From Streptacidiphilus sp. PB12-B1b (lineage in GTDB: Bacteria > Actinomycetota > Actinomycetes > Streptomycetales > Streptomycetaceae), in the NCBI RefSeq assembly GCF_014084125.1, contig NZ_CP048405.1:5270001-5334000 (forward strand): a stretch of DNA of 64,000 nt, written 5' to 3'. Below are positions 16,192-25,242 of the stretch, piece after piece. Every line of letters begins with the position of its first letter. Within the stretch, counting starts at the first letter, position 1. The notes under the pieces are model-generated. The model did not search any database. It had not been told where the DNA came from and saw only the letters and a list, made by a program, of their open reading frames with translations. A program made the translations under genes and the position numbers.

Positions 16192-17960
16192 CACGTCTCC
16201 CCTTGTCGTCCCGCGAGTGGCGTGTCGTACAGGTCGTAGCTGCGGGCGCTCCGGTGCCGCCGGAGGACTTCCTCGAGCATCCAGTCCACCTCCTGGCCCG
16301 CCCCCTCGGGCAGCGCCCGGCCGAGCCGCCGGACGACACGGGCGAGCGCCGACGTCAGCCACCGCGGATCGGCGAGGAAGCCGGAGGGCTGCGCCTGCTG
16401 TTCCAGCCACACGTTGAGGCAGGCCGATCCGGCCAGCACCAGGGTGTAGCGGTCGGCCACCGCGTAGGCGTGCGGGCTGGCCAGCGCGGTGTGGTCCTGC
16501 GGGCTCAGCTCCAGGACCTCCCCGCGGCACCGGTGCAGTTCGTCGACCAGGGTGCGGACCATGGCCCGAACGGCGGTCAGCTCGCTGCCGCTCCCCTCGG
16601 GGCCCTCCAGCCGGTCGGCTCCGGACAGCAGCGAGGCGACCAGCGCGTCCTGGTCGGCGGCCAGCGCCAGCCGGTCGGTGTCCAGCGGCGGCAGGTCCTC
16701 GTGGGCCCGGAACAGCGCCGGCGGGGCCGCCTCGCCCAGCGTCCAGGAGCGTCTGGCGAGCCGGGGCAGCTGGGGGATGATGGTGGCCTGGCAGGCGGCG
16801 GAGCCGGCGTGGCCCAGGCTGGTCACGGGGAGGTCCCGGACGTGCTTCTGGAACACCCCGTAGTCCCCGTTCCTGACGTAGAAGCTGGCCCCGAGCACGA
16901 TCGACAGGTCGTAGCCGGCCTCCTGCAGCAGCTTGGGCACCAGGTACTTGACGGCGGCGGCGTAGACGCTGGTCTGGCCGGGCAGCAGGTGCACCGCCCG
17001 GGTCGCGGCCAGGCACAGGCAGTCGCAGACCAGCAGGTCGGCGAAGGCGCCGACGATGGTGGACCGGACGTGCGGGATGCCCAGCAGGGTGCGTCCGTAC
17101 AGCTCCCGCTGCCGGGCGAATCCGACGACCGTGCGCAGCGCCGTGTCGGCGCCCCCGAGCACCATGCCGGGCACCACGCTGCGGGTGATCTGGAAGGACC
17201 GCAGCGCGATCTCCACCGCCTCGCCGCGTCGGCCGACCAGGGCGTCCCCGGGCAGCGGGCAGCGGCGGAAGGCGAATCCGCCGATCTCGCAGCCGCGCAC
17301 CCCGGTGGTGCGGTAGCGCGGCAGGTGCTCGAAGCGGTCGGCGGGCAGGGCCGCCTTGTCGACCAGCAGCACCGAGTGGCTGCGCGGCCCGGCCTCGTTG
17401 GCGGTGCGGCTGAACAGCACCAGCGCCTCGGCCCGCTCGGAGTTGTTGATGACCTCCTTGCGGCCGTCGAGCAGGAAGTCCGCGCCGTCGGGGAGGGCGG
17501 CGAACTCGTTGCGCACGAAGTCGTTGCCGTGGGCCAGTTCGTGGTAGGCGATGGCCAGTCGGCCGCCGCCGAGCAGCAGGTCGGCGGTCCAGCGCTGCTG
17601 CGGCTCGCTGCCTGCGGCCCAGACCGCGACCGCGGCCAGGAAGGAGGTCACGCCGTAGCCGAGGCCGAGGGCGGGGTCGCGGCGGAAGACCGGGCGCAGC
17701 ACCCGGGCCAGGTTGTCCGCCCGGTCCAGCCGTCCGCCGAGTGCGCGGGGGACGAACTCCGCGTTCAGCCCGAAGCCGGTGAGCGCCTGCTCGGCCTGCG
17801 GGACCAGTTCGCCGCGCTCGTCGGCGGCGAGGACCGCCGCGTTCCCGAAGGGGTTGTCCGGGTCGTGCGGGTCGCCGAGCAGCTGTTCCAGTGCGGCGAT
17901 CCGCGCGGAGACGGCGGCCTCGGCGGGGTCGGCGAGCGTCCGGTTGTCGTCCCTCAGCAT
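16191..17960 (-). CDS. Acyl-CoA dehydrogenase-like flavoprotein (A)
   Basis: A 589-residue protein of the long acyl-CoA dehydrogenase type (family core about 380 residues plus a C-terminal alpha-helical extension). Family features include ELAHGNDF, the FAD/substrate segment RYRTTGVRGCEIGG and FARQRELYGRTL. Its ATG overlaps the paralogue's stop by 7 bases. Pairs of such dehydrogenases next to a FAAL and an ACP make the 2,4-diene acyl chains of ramoplanin and enduracidin; friulimicin has a related set. By analogy this enzyme desaturates the ACP-bound starter chain. The catalytic base was not identified with certainty by eye. Confidence 0.87.
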   Translation of the reverse strand: MLRDDNRTLADPAEAAVSARIAALEQLLGDPHDPDNPFGNAAVLAADERGELVPQAEQALTGFGLNAEFVPRALGGRLDRADNLARVLRPVFRRDPALGLGYGVTSFLAAVAVWAAGSEPQQRWTADLLLGGGRLAIAYHELAHGNDFVRNEFAALPDGADFLLDGRKEVINNSERAEALVLFSRTANEAGPRSHSVLLVDKAALPADRFEHLPRYRTTGVRGCEIGGFAFRRCPLPGDALVGRRGEAVEIALRSFQITRSVVPGMVLGGADTALRTVVGFARQRELYGRTLLGIPHVRSTIVGAFADLLVCDCLCLAATRAVHLLPGQTSVYAAAVKYLVPKLLQEAGYDLSIVLGASFYVRNGDYGVFQKHVRDLPVTSLGHAGSAACQATIIPQLPRLARRSWTLGEAAPPALFRAHEDLPPLDTDRLALAADQDALVASLLSGADRLEGPEGSGSELTAVRAMVRTLVDELHRCRGEVLELSPQDHTALASPHAYAVADRYTLVLAGSACLNVWLEQQAQPSGFLADPRWLTSALARVVRRLGRALPEGAGQEVDWMLEEVLRRHRSARSYDLYDTPLAGRQGET

Positions 17961-19759
17961 GGCGGCCGTCCCTCGGCGATCGGGCAGGGCAGCAGGGAGA
18001 ACAGCGTGCCCTCCCTGTGGTGGGCGGTGCACTGCCGGTACAGGCAGGCGGTCAGGGCGTCGTCGCGGCCCGGACGGTCGGGGCGGGCACCGAGGTGGTG
18101 GTGCACCCGGGCCAGCGCGGCTTCCAGCCACAGGCCGTCCCGCCACAGCGCTCCGGTGGGGCCGTCCTCGGCGGAGGCGGCGGTGTGCTGCCACAGTCCG
18201 AGGGCGGCGGCGCCGGCGAAGCACAGGGCGTAGCGGCGGGCGTCCTCGAAGCTCTCCGGCGCCGCGTCGCCGACCGTCTCGGTCCGCCCGGCGACCCGCA
18301 GGTGCAGGGCGTCCGCCTCGGCGAGCAGTTCCGCGGCCCGGGCCGCGGCGCCGGCCAGGGCCGGCCGCTGCCGGGCGGCCGAGGCCAGCCGCGCCACGGT
18401 CCCCGGCAGCGTGCCCAGGATGCTGCTGCCGTAACGGGAGAGCAGCGCGAGCCGGTCGGGCGCGAAGCCGGGCAGCTCCCGCCGGAGGTCGAAGATCCCG
18501 GCCAGGTGCGGGCGGTGGTCGGCCGGGGCGAGGTAGTTGCGGGCGAGCGTCCGGAACTGCGCCACCAGGGAGTAGAGGTTGACCATGGAGTTGCCGTCGA
18601 AGACGCCGACGATCCGGTGGTCCCGGGCGAGCTTCTGGAAGCGTCCGTGGGCGTAGTGGTCGGTGAGGAAGGAGCGCGCGCCGAGCAGCGTCCCCAGGGC
18701 CGCCACGACGCCGTCCACCAGCGAGGGCACCAGGTACTTGGCGACCGCGGAGGTCACGCTGAGCTCGCTGGGCAGCGCCTGGATGCTGCGGGCGGCGACC
18801 GTGCTGAGCGCCTCGCTGAGCAGCAGGTCGGCGTAGGCGTCGGCGAGGACGCGGCGGGTCAGCGGCAGGTCGGTGAGCCGGCGTCCGTACAGCTCGCGCT
18901 CGGCCGCGAAGCCCACGGCCAGGCGCAGCGCCTGGTCCGCCGCGCCGAGGGAGAGCGCGGGGCACAGGGTGCGGGTCACCTGGAGGGACTTCAGCAGCAG
19001 TTCCGCGCCTCCGCCCTGGTCGCCGATGACGGCGTCGTGGCCGACCGGGGCGTCCTGCAGCACCACCCCGCTGATGTCCGCGCCGTGGATGCCCAGGGTG
19101 GGCACCTTGGGCAGGCAGCGGTAGGTGTGCTGCGGCAGTGCGGCCTTGTCGACCAGGAACAGGGTGAAGCCGCGCGGGCCGCCGGTGGGCGAGGTGCGGG
19201 TGAGCAGGCTCAGCAGCCGTCCCCGGCTGGCGTTGTTGATCAGCCACTTCTCGCCGTTGAGGCGGTAGCCGCCGGGCACCTGGTCCGCGGAGAGCTCCCC
19301 GGCCGTGATGTCGCTGCCGTGGGTGCGCTCGGTCAGCCCGAGGGCGACCTGGGCACCGCCGCGGACCAGCGCGGAGAGCCGCAGCGCGGCGCCGTGGTTC
19401 CCGGAGGCCCACACCGGGGCCGAGCCCAGGTAGGTCTTGGCGTGCGCGATGGCGACGGTGAGGTCGCGCCGGGCCAGCATCCGGACCAGTTGCAGCAGGT
19501 CCTCGTAGCTGGTCAGGCTGCCGCCGTAGGCGGCGGGGACGTAGTAGCGCGGCAGTCCCCAGGCGTTCAGGGCCGCGCAGGCCTCGGCGGGGAAGGCCTC
19601 CGCCGCGTCCAGCCGCATGGACGCGGCGTAGGAGAACACCGTCTCCGGGTCGGCGGGGTCGCCCAGCTCCCGGTCGAGGCGGGCGGCCAGTTCCCAGGAG
19701 GCATGGCGCAGGCCGGGCGTCCGGCGCCCGGTGGCGGTCGGCTGCTGCGCGGTCACCAT
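17954..19759 (-). CDS. Acyl-CoA dehydrogenase-like flavoprotein (B)
   Basis: A 601-residue paralogue of the next gene, with the same long architecture: GLTERTHGSDITAGEL, KWLINNASRG, the segment VPTLGIHGADISG, and FAAERELYGRRL. It overlaps both neighbours by 7 bases. Two dehydrogenases in tandem suggest two successive desaturations (for example alpha,beta then gamma,delta) of an acyl-ACP, as proposed for the lipid tails of ramoplanin and enduracidin. The ATG is well supported by the overlap pattern and by homologous length. Confidence 0.87.
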   Translation of the reverse strand: MVTAQQPTATGRRTPGLRHASWELAARLDRELGDPADPETVFSYAASMRLDAAEAFPAEACAALNAWGLPRYYVPAAYGGSLTSYEDLLQLVRMLARRDLTVAIAHAKTYLGSAPVWASGNHGAALRLSALVRGGAQVALGLTERTHGSDITAGELSADQVPGGYRLNGEKWLINNASRGRLLSLLTRTSPTGGPRGFTLFLVDKAALPQHTYRCLPKVPTLGIHGADISGVVLQDAPVGHDAVIGDQGGGAELLLKSLQVTRTLCPALSLGAADQALRLAVGFAAERELYGRRLTDLPLTRRVLADAYADLLLSEALSTVAARSIQALPSELSVTSAVAKYLVPSLVDGVVAALGTLLGARSFLTDHYAHGRFQKLARDHRIVGVFDGNSMVNLYSLVAQFRTLARNYLAPADHRPHLAGIFDLRRELPGFAPDRLALLSRYGSSILGTLPGTVARLASAARQRPALAGAAARAAELLAEADALHLRVAGRTETVGDAAPESFEDARRYALCFAGAAALGLWQHTAASAEDGPTGALWRDGLWLEAALARVHHHLGARPDRPGRDDALTACLYRQCTAHHREGTLFSLLPCPIAEGRPPC

Positions 19760-21507
19760 GTCGGGCCCGCCCCGCTGCCGATCAGCTCGCGCAGCTCCGG
19801 GTGCAGCACCTGGTAGATCGGCTCGATGCCGCCCTGGAGCAGCAGCCGCCGCATCTCGCCGCGCTGGAGCTTGCCGCTGGTGGTGCGGCGGACCGTGCCG
19901 GGGCGCACCAGCATCACGTTCCAGGCCGGGATGTCGAACTCCCGCAGGATGCAGCGCTGCGCGGTGGCCACCAGTTCGTGCAGGTCCAGGCCGGGGGTTC
20001 CGGCCCGCCGCACCTCCTGGACCAGGACCACCTGGTCGCGGCCGGTGTCGACGCCGAAGGCCGCGCCGATGCCGAAGTTCAGGCTGGCCCGCTGGACGGC
20101 GCCCTCGATGTCCTGGGGGTAGAGGTTGCGTCCGGCCAGGATGACGATCTCCTTGAGCCGGCCGGTGACGTACAGCTCGCCGTCCCGGAGCACGCCCAGG
20201 TCCCCGGTGCGGAAGTAGCCCGGGTCACCGTCGGCGGTGGTGGCGTGGAAGGCGCGTCCGCTCTCGCGCGGACGGTTCCAGTAGCCGCGGCAGACGCTGT
20301 CGCCGCGCACCCAGATCTCGCCGACGCTGCCGTCGGGCAGCGCCCGGCGGGTGTCGGGGTCGACGATCCGCAGCTCGGTGTCGCGCACCTGCCCGGAGCT
20401 GACCAGGGTGCGGGACTCCGGCGCGGCGCTGTCGGCCGCGACCAGCCGGTGCGCGGCGAGGGCGGCGGCGTCCGCGGTGAACTCCGGCGCGATCCGGCCG
20501 GAGGGCCCCCCGGTGACCAGCAGGGTGCTCTCGGCCATGCCGTAGCTCGGGTAGAGCGCCTCCCGGCGCAGGCCGACCGGGGCGAACCGGTCGGCGAAGC
20601 GCCGCAGGGTGTCCGCGTTGACCGGCTCGGAGCCGTTCACCGCGGTCGTCCAGCGGGACAGGTCCAGGCCCTCGAGCTGGTCGTCGGAGACGCGTTCCAG
20701 GCACTGCCGGTAGCCGAAGTCGGGGCCGCCGCCGGTGGTCACCCCGTGGTCGCTGATCATCCGCAGCCAGGAGACGGGCTTGCGGACGAAGCTGCTGGGC
20801 GTCATGGTCACCCCGGTCGCGCCGAGCCAGAGCGGGTGCAGCAGATGGCCCACCAGGCCCATGTCGTGGTGGAACGGGAGCCATCCGCCGACGACGGAGG
20901 TGCTGTCGGTGCGCATCGCCCGGGAGATCGCCGCCTGGTTCGCCATCAGGTTGCGGTGGGCGACCATCACGCCCTTGGGCTCGCTGGTGGAGCCGGAGGT
21001 GTACTGCAGGAAGGCGAGGTCGTGCCGGGCCAGGTCGGGCATCCGCCAGTCGCCGCCCAAGTCCGGCAGCAGGTCGGTGGCCAGGCAGCGGGTGGCGCCC
21101 CGGCCGGCTGCCGCGAGCCGGCGGGTGACGTCGGGGACGTGCTGGGCGTCGGTGAGCACCAGCCGCACATCGGCGTCCCGGATGATGCCCAGGCAGCGCC
21201 GCATGTGCTCCGGCCCGCCGTCCGGCGGCGGTGCGGGCACCGCGACCGCCCCGGCGTAGAGGCAGCCCACGAAGCTCTCGACGAAGGCCCGGCCGTCGGA
21301 CTGGAGCACCATCACCCGCTGTCCGGCGCCGCCGTGCGCCTGGATCCAGGCGGCGACCGCGCGCGCCGCCCGGTCCAGCTGCCGGTACGACAGCGACTGC
21401 GGCTCGTTCCCGTCGCGCGGTCCCCGGAGGAAGACCAGGGCCGTCCGGTCGGCGAGGTCGGCCGCCCGCGACAGCAGCAGTTCGGTGAACGTACGCGGTC
21501 TGTACAC
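19753..21507 (-). CDS. Fatty acyl-AMP ligase (FAAL 2), starter-unit loading
   Basis: A 584-residue acyl-AMP ligase and first gene of the 12-gene tetronate operon. Motifs: YTSGSTSEPKGVM (P-loop), GWLPFHHDMGLVG (FAAL type), YFRTGDLG and GRLKEIVILAGRNLYPQD. The start is GTG with GAAGGG nine bases upstream; an upstream ATG would add a low-complexity tail running through the promoter repeats. It probably activates a free fatty acid and passes it to the 87-residue ACP. It is paralogous to FAAL 1 at 2308-4068. The SARP-box promoter lies 43-85 bases upstream and should drive the whole operon. Confidence 0.92.
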   Translation of the reverse strand: MYRPRTFTELLLSRAADLADRTALVFLRGPRDGNEPQSLSYRQLDRAARAVAAWIQAHGGAGQRVMVLQSDGRAFVESFVGCLYAGAVAVPAPPPDGGPEHMRRCLGIIRDADVRLVLTDAQHVPDVTRRLAAAGRGATRCLATDLLPDLGGDWRMPDLARHDLAFLQYTSGSTSEPKGVMVAHRNLMANQAAISRAMRTDSTSVVGGWLPFHHDMGLVGHLLHPLWLGATGVTMTPSSFVRKPVSWLRMISDHGVTTGGGPDFGYRQCLERVSDDQLEGLDLSRWTTAVNGSEPVNADTLRRFADRFAPVGLRREALYPSYGMAESTLLVTGGPSGRIAPEFTADAAALAAHRLVAADSAAPESRTLVSSGQVRDTELRIVDPDTRRALPDGSVGEIWVRGDSVCRGYWNRPRESGRAFHATTADGDPGYFRTGDLGVLRDGELYVTGRLKEIVILAGRNLYPQDIEGAVQRASLNFGIGAAFGVDTGRDQVVLVQEVRRAGTPGLDLHELVATAQRCILREFDIPAWNVMLVRPGTVRRTTSGKLQRGEMRRLLLQGGIEPIYQVLHPELRELIGSGAGPTW

Positions 21508-21549
21508 GGCTGATTCCCTTCGGAAGGTCCTCGGGTGCGTCCGGGACCG

Positions 21550-21592
21550 AGCGTGGGTGCGGGGTCTCGAAGCCCTCTCGAAGACACCTGGA
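21550..21592 (-). promoter_or_regulatory. SARP-box promoter of the tetronate operon
   Basis: Reading leftward: TCCAGGT (21586-21592), TCGAGAG (21575-21581) and TCGAGAC (21564-21570), each 11 bp apart. Eight bases later comes the -10-like CACGCT (21550-21555). This is the best visible promoter for the operon 21507-5869. Confidence 0.68.
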
Positions 21593-21615
21593 CGGTCCGG
21601 CCCGGAACAGGGCAG

Positions 21616-21654
21616 GCGGGAGCCCCCGCCGACCGGGTCGGCGGGGGCTCCCGC
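21616..21654 (-). terminator. Hairpin terminator after the O-methyltransferase pair
   Basis: Perfect 19-bp inverted repeat (21616-21634 with 21636-21654) just past the stop of the methyltransferase gene and before the tetronate operon promoter. No U-tract, as is common in actinomycetes. Confidence 0.6.
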
Positions 21655-21685
21655 TGGCGGCGCGACCGCCGGGGGCGGCGGCGGG

Positions 21686-22732
21686 TCAGGCGGCCACGGC
21701 CTCCAGCGCGTAGTACAGGAAGGGGCAGGGCAGCGGGGTGACCCGGGACAGCCGCAGGCCCGCACTGGCGAAGAGCTGCTCGAACTCGGTGAGGGTGCGC
21801 TCCCGGCCGGTGGTCACCACCATCATCTCGATGTCGAAGATGGAGGCTCCCAGCGCCTCGACCGGGTCCTCGTTGCGGCGCCCCTCGGAGAGCACCGAGG
21901 TGAACACCACCACGCTGCCGTTGGGGGCCAGCCCGGACCGGCAGTTGCCGAGGATCCGCCGGTTCTCCTCGTCGTTCCAGTCGTGCAGGATGTTCTTCAG
22001 CAGGTAGGCGTCGGCCCCGGCCGGAACCGAGTCGAAGAAGGACCCGGCGGAGATGTCGCAGCGGTCGGCGACCCCGGCGGCCTCCAGCACGGCCGGCGCC
22101 TCCAGCACGCCGTTCGCGGTGTCGAACAGGGTGCCGCGCAGTCCGGGGTTGGCGGCCAGCACGGCGGCCAGGTGGGTGCCGTTGCCGCCGCCGACGTCCA
22201 CCGCGTGCCGGAACCGGCTGAAGTCGAACCCGCTGGTGATCGCCGGGAGTTGGACCGCGCTGCCGGAGGCCATGGCCGCGTGGAAGTGCCCGGCCAGCTC
22301 CGCGTCGCCCTTGAGGTGGTCGAACAGGCCGGTGCCGTGGACCAGTTCGAACGCGGGCTTCCCCGTGCGCACCGACTGCTCCAGCGCCCCCCAGGCCTGC
22401 CAGACCGCGGGGGCGGCGTGCATCGCGTCCAGCGGCGCCCCCTGGACCGGCGAGGCGCTGAGGTAGATGCTGCCCAGCCGGGTCAGCGAGAAGCGCTCCT
22501 CGTCGTCCACGCTCAGCACGCCCGCCTCCACGGCGGCCCGCAGCAGCCGGCGCAGGAAGCCCTCGTGGGTCGCGGTCGCCGCGGCCAGTTCGGCGGCGGT
22601 CAGTGCGGAGTCGCCGAGCGCGTCCGGCACGCCGAGGCGGGAGACGGTGCCGACGATCTGGTTGATGGCGAACCCGAAGAGCAGGGGGAGGTACTCCGCC
22701 GGCGTCGGCTGCTCCATGGATGAGTTGCTCAT
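21686..22732 (-). CDS. SAM-dependent O-methyltransferase (1)
   Basis: A 348-residue class I methyltransferase of the DnrK/MmcR/acetylserotonin O-methyltransferase type: a winged-helix dimerisation domain (about 1-110) followed by a Rossmann domain with the SAM motif VDVGGGNGTH and the catalytic-region motif LKNILHDWNDEE. The His-Asp of HDW is the usual base region in O-methyltransferases of this family. The substrate is probably a phenol or enol. It follows O-methyltransferase 2 by 43 bases in the same direction and shares its SARP-box promoter. It is less similar to methyltransferases 2 and 3 than these are to each other. Confidence 0.9.
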   Translation of the reverse strand: MSNSSMEQPTPAEYLPLLFGFAINQIVGTVSRLGVPDALGDSALTAAELAAATATHEGFLRRLLRAAVEAGVLSVDDEERFSLTRLGSIYLSASPVQGAPLDAMHAAPAVWQAWGALEQSVRTGKPAFELVHGTGLFDHLKGDAELAGHFHAAMASGSAVQLPAITSGFDFSRFRHAVDVGGGNGTHLAAVLAANPGLRGTLFDTANGVLEAPAVLEAAGVADRCDISAGSFFDSVPAGADAYLLKNILHDWNDEENRRILGNCRSGLAPNGSVVVFTSVLSEGRRNEDPVEALGASIFDIEMMVVTTGRERTLTEFEQLFASAGLRLSRVTPLPCPFLYYALEAVAA

Positions 22733-22775
22733 GTCACTCCCTGTGGTGTCGGAGGCCGGCCCCGGGGCCCGGCAG

Positions 22776-23786
22776 TCAGTCCTTGTGGCAGATCACGAGC
22801 GTGTCGTAGTCGGCGAGCGGCCGATGGCTGACCGAGCCGAAGCCCGCGGCCGTGGCCTGGGCCTCGATCTCGGAGACGGTGTACTCGGCGCCGCCCTCGG
22901 TGACCAGCAGCATGTTCAGGCTCGCCACCAGGTTCTCGATGTCGTCGCGGGCCTCGCCGAGCATCCGGTCGTAGATCAGCACCGTCCCGCCGGGGTTGAC
23001 CGCGGCGTACGCCTTGTCCAGCAGCTGCCGGCGCTGCTCCTGGTCCCAGTCGTGCAGGATGTGGCCGAGGACCAGCACGTCGGTCTCCGGCAGCGGGTCG
23101 CGGAAGAAGTCGCCGGGGTGGAAGGCGGCCCGGTCGGCCAGGCCCAGCCCGGCCAGGTACTCGTCGAAGAACGGCTCCATCTGCGGCAGGTCGAAGACGC
23201 TGCCGCGCAGCTCCGGGCGGGCCGCCAGCAGCTGGCCCAGCAGGTGCCCGCGGCAGCCGCCCAGGTCGAGCAGCGAGCGGTACGGGCGGCCCTCCAGGGC
23301 CGCGATCAGCTGCGGGCCGAGCCCCTGGGTCAGCCCGTCCATCATCCGGACGAAGTGGCCCAGCGCGACCGGGTCGTCCAGCATCCCGGTGAAGTCGCCG
23401 TCCGCCTGCGGCCTGCCGGTGCGCAGCGCCTCCGTGAGCCGCCCGTAGACGGGGTAGAGGTTGAGGTCCGCGCCGCGCAGGAACCCGGCCACGGCCCCGG
23501 GACGCCCCGGCACCAGGTAGCGCCCGGCGCCGTCGGCGTTGCGGTAGCGTCCGTCCGGGTCGCGGCGCAGCAGGCCGAGGGCGGCCAGCAGGGCCAGGAA
23601 GTCGGACAGCCCGCGCCCGTGCAGGCCGAGCCGCTCCCGGAGCTCCTCGGGGGCGGCCGGTTCGTCCGCCAGCGCGCTGAACAGGTCCAGCCGGACGGCC
23701 GTGAGCAGCGCCTTGGCGTCGCAGAACAGGTTGCCGAGGCGGAGGATGCCCGCCGCCGTGCCGACGTCCGGAGCGGTACGTGTCAT
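22776..23786 (-). CDS. SAM-dependent O-methyltransferase (2)
   Basis: A 336-residue O-methyltransferase with an N-terminal dimerisation domain and the Rossmann motif LDLGGCRGHL, then LGHILHDWDQEQ. It shares a distinctive N-terminal block (GTAAGILRLGNLFCDAKA) with methyltransferase 3 at 58947-59966, so the two are recent paralogues or a conserved pair. The chosen ATG follows GGGAG at a fair distance; a longer in-frame start would run into the promoter. It is first in a two-gene unit with methyltransferase 1. The acceptor is unknown. Confidence 0.9.
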   Translation of the reverse strand: MTRTAPDVGTAAGILRLGNLFCDAKALLTAVRLDLFSALADEPAAPEELRERLGLHGRGLSDFLALLAALGLLRRDPDGRYRNADGAGRYLVPGRPGAVAGFLRGADLNLYPVYGRLTEALRTGRPQADGDFTGMLDDPVALGHFVRMMDGLTQGLGPQLIAALEGRPYRSLLDLGGCRGHLLGQLLAARPELRGSVFDLPQMEPFFDEYLAGLGLADRAAFHPGDFFRDPLPETDVLVLGHILHDWDQEQRRQLLDKAYAAVNPGGTVLIYDRMLGEARDDIENLVASLNMLLVTEGGAEYTVSEIEAQATAAGFGSVSHRPLADYDTLVICHKD

Positions 23787-23851
23787 GTCCGTGTTTCTCC
23801 CTCTCCTGCTCTGAGTGCCCTGAGAGTGCTCTGAGCCCGATTCCGGCCGCG

Positions 23852-23883
23852 AATCTCTCAGCGAGGGATGGAGGATCACTCGA
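23852..23883 (-). promoter_or_regulatory. SARP-box promoter of O-methyltransferases 2 and 1
   Basis: Leftward heptamers TCGAGTG (23877-23883) and TCCATCC (23866-23872) at 11-bp spacing, then 8 bp to the -10-like GAGATT (23852-23857). It is divergent from the P450 2 promoter. Confidence 0.6.
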
Positions 23884-23937
23884 ACCGGGGTGGGCTCCGC
23901 CCCGAGCAGGCCGGGCGGCCGGGGGCCGGGGCCGGGC

Positions 23938-23980
23938 TCGACCCGGCATCGAGTCCGCCCCCAGCGCCCCTGCGGACACT
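23938..23980 (+). promoter_or_regulatory. SARP-box promoter of P450 2 and ferredoxin
   Basis: Heptamers TCGACCC (23938), TCGAGTC (23949) and CCCAGCG (23960) at 11-bp spacing, then 8 bp to the -10-like GACACT (23975-23980). The gene starts at 24040. Confidence 0.6.
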
Positions 23981-24039
23981 GGCCGGGTCACAGCGACGCC
24001 GCACAGACGAGAAGCCAGACAGACGAGAGAGGTGCAGGG

Positions 24040-25236
24040 ATGAGTTCGTCTTGCCCGGTCAGCTACCCCTTCCCGTGGGCCCCCGCACCGGACATCCCGG
24101 CCGACTGGCGGACCATGCGGGACCAGCCGCTGCTGGAGATCACCCTCCCGAGCGGCGACCCCGCCGTCATCGTCACCCGCTACAAGGACGTCCGGCGGCT
24201 GTTCGCGGACGAGCGGCTGAGCCGCAACACCTCCCGGCACCCGGCCTCGCGGATCTCCGCCAGCAACGACCTCTTCGGCGACCCGGAGATCGACAACGAC
24301 CCGCCGCGCTACCTGGAGGAGCGGGCCGTCGTGATGCGGGCGTTCAGCGCCCGCCGGATCGAGGCGCTGCGCCCGGTGGTCCGGGAGATCACCGCCGAGC
24401 TGATGGACGCGATGGAGGCGGGCCCGCGCCCGGCCGAGCTGATGGAGGCGTTCGCCTACCCGCTGCCCATCCTGGTCATCTGCCACATGCTGGGCATCCC
24501 CCCGGCGGACCGGGCGAAGTTCCGCCGGCTCATCGACGGCTACCTGTCGGTGACCAAGCTCCCGGTCGACGAGGTCGAGCGCTGCCGGACCCAGTACTGG
24601 GACTACCTGAGCGAGCTGATCGCCTCCAAGCGCGCCGAGCCGGGCGACGACCTGATCAGCGAGCTGATCCGGGTCAGCGAGGAGGACCCGGAGAAGCTCA
24701 CCGACTACCAGCTGCAGCACTGGGTCAAGACCCTGCTGATCGCCGGCTACGTGACCACGGCCTCGCAGATCGGCACCGGCATGGCGGTGCTGCTGCACCG
24801 GCCGGAGACCGCCAAGGAGCTCCAGCAGGACCTCTCGCTGGTGCCCTCGGCCGTCGAGGAGCTGCTGCGCTACCAGATCATGGGCACCTCGCTGGGCTCG
24901 CTGCGCTACGCGCTGGAGGACATCGAGCTGCTCGACGGCACCGTCGTCGCCAAGGGCACGACGGTGCTGCTCTCGGTGGAGAGCAACATGGACGAGGAGG
25001 TGTTCAGCGACGCCTGCACCCTCGACATCCGCCGCGAGGACAACCACCACATGACCTTCGGCGCCGGCATCCACTTCTGCGCGGGGGCCGCGCTGGCCCG
25101 GATGGAGCTGCAGGAGGCCACCGACGGCCTGCTGCGGCGCTTCCCCTCGCTGCGGCTGGCCGTGCCGGGGGAGGAACTGCAGCGCCCGGTCGGCGGCTTC
25201 CTCGCCGGCTACGCCGAGATCCCCGTGAGCTGGTGA
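24040..25236 (+). CDS. Cytochrome P450 (2), atypical I-helix
   Basis: A 398-residue P450 with the heme loop FGAGIHFCAG. Its I-helix reads LIAGYVTTAS: the threonine is kept but the conserved acidic residue (E/D in AGxE/DTT) is valine. The acid helps deliver protons for O-O cleavage, so this enzyme may follow unusual chemistry or use a substrate group for proton delivery. The ATG is preceded by GAGAGG and gives normal family length. A ferredoxin gene starts 6 bases after the stop, supplying the electron donor. It is divergent from the O-methyltransferase pair. Confidence 0.92.
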   Translation: MSSSCPVSYPFPWAPAPDIPADWRTMRDQPLLEITLPSGDPAVIVTRYKDVRRLFADERLSRNTSRHPASRISASNDLFGDPEIDNDPPRYLEERAVVMRAFSARRIEALRPVVREITAELMDAMEAGPRPAELMEAFAYPLPILVICHMLGIPPADRAKFRRLIDGYLSVTKLPVDEVERCRTQYWDYLSELIASKRAEPGDDLISELIRVSEEDPEKLTDYQLQHWVKTLLIAGYVTTASQIGTGMAVLLHRPETAKELQQDLSLVPSAVEELLRYQIMGTSLGSLRYALEDIELLDGTVVAKGTTVLLSVESNMDEEVFSDACTLDIRREDNHHMTFGAGIHFCAGAALARMELQEATDGLLRRFPSLRLAVPGEELQRPVGGFLAGYAEIPVSW

Positions 25237-25242
25237 CCGGTC

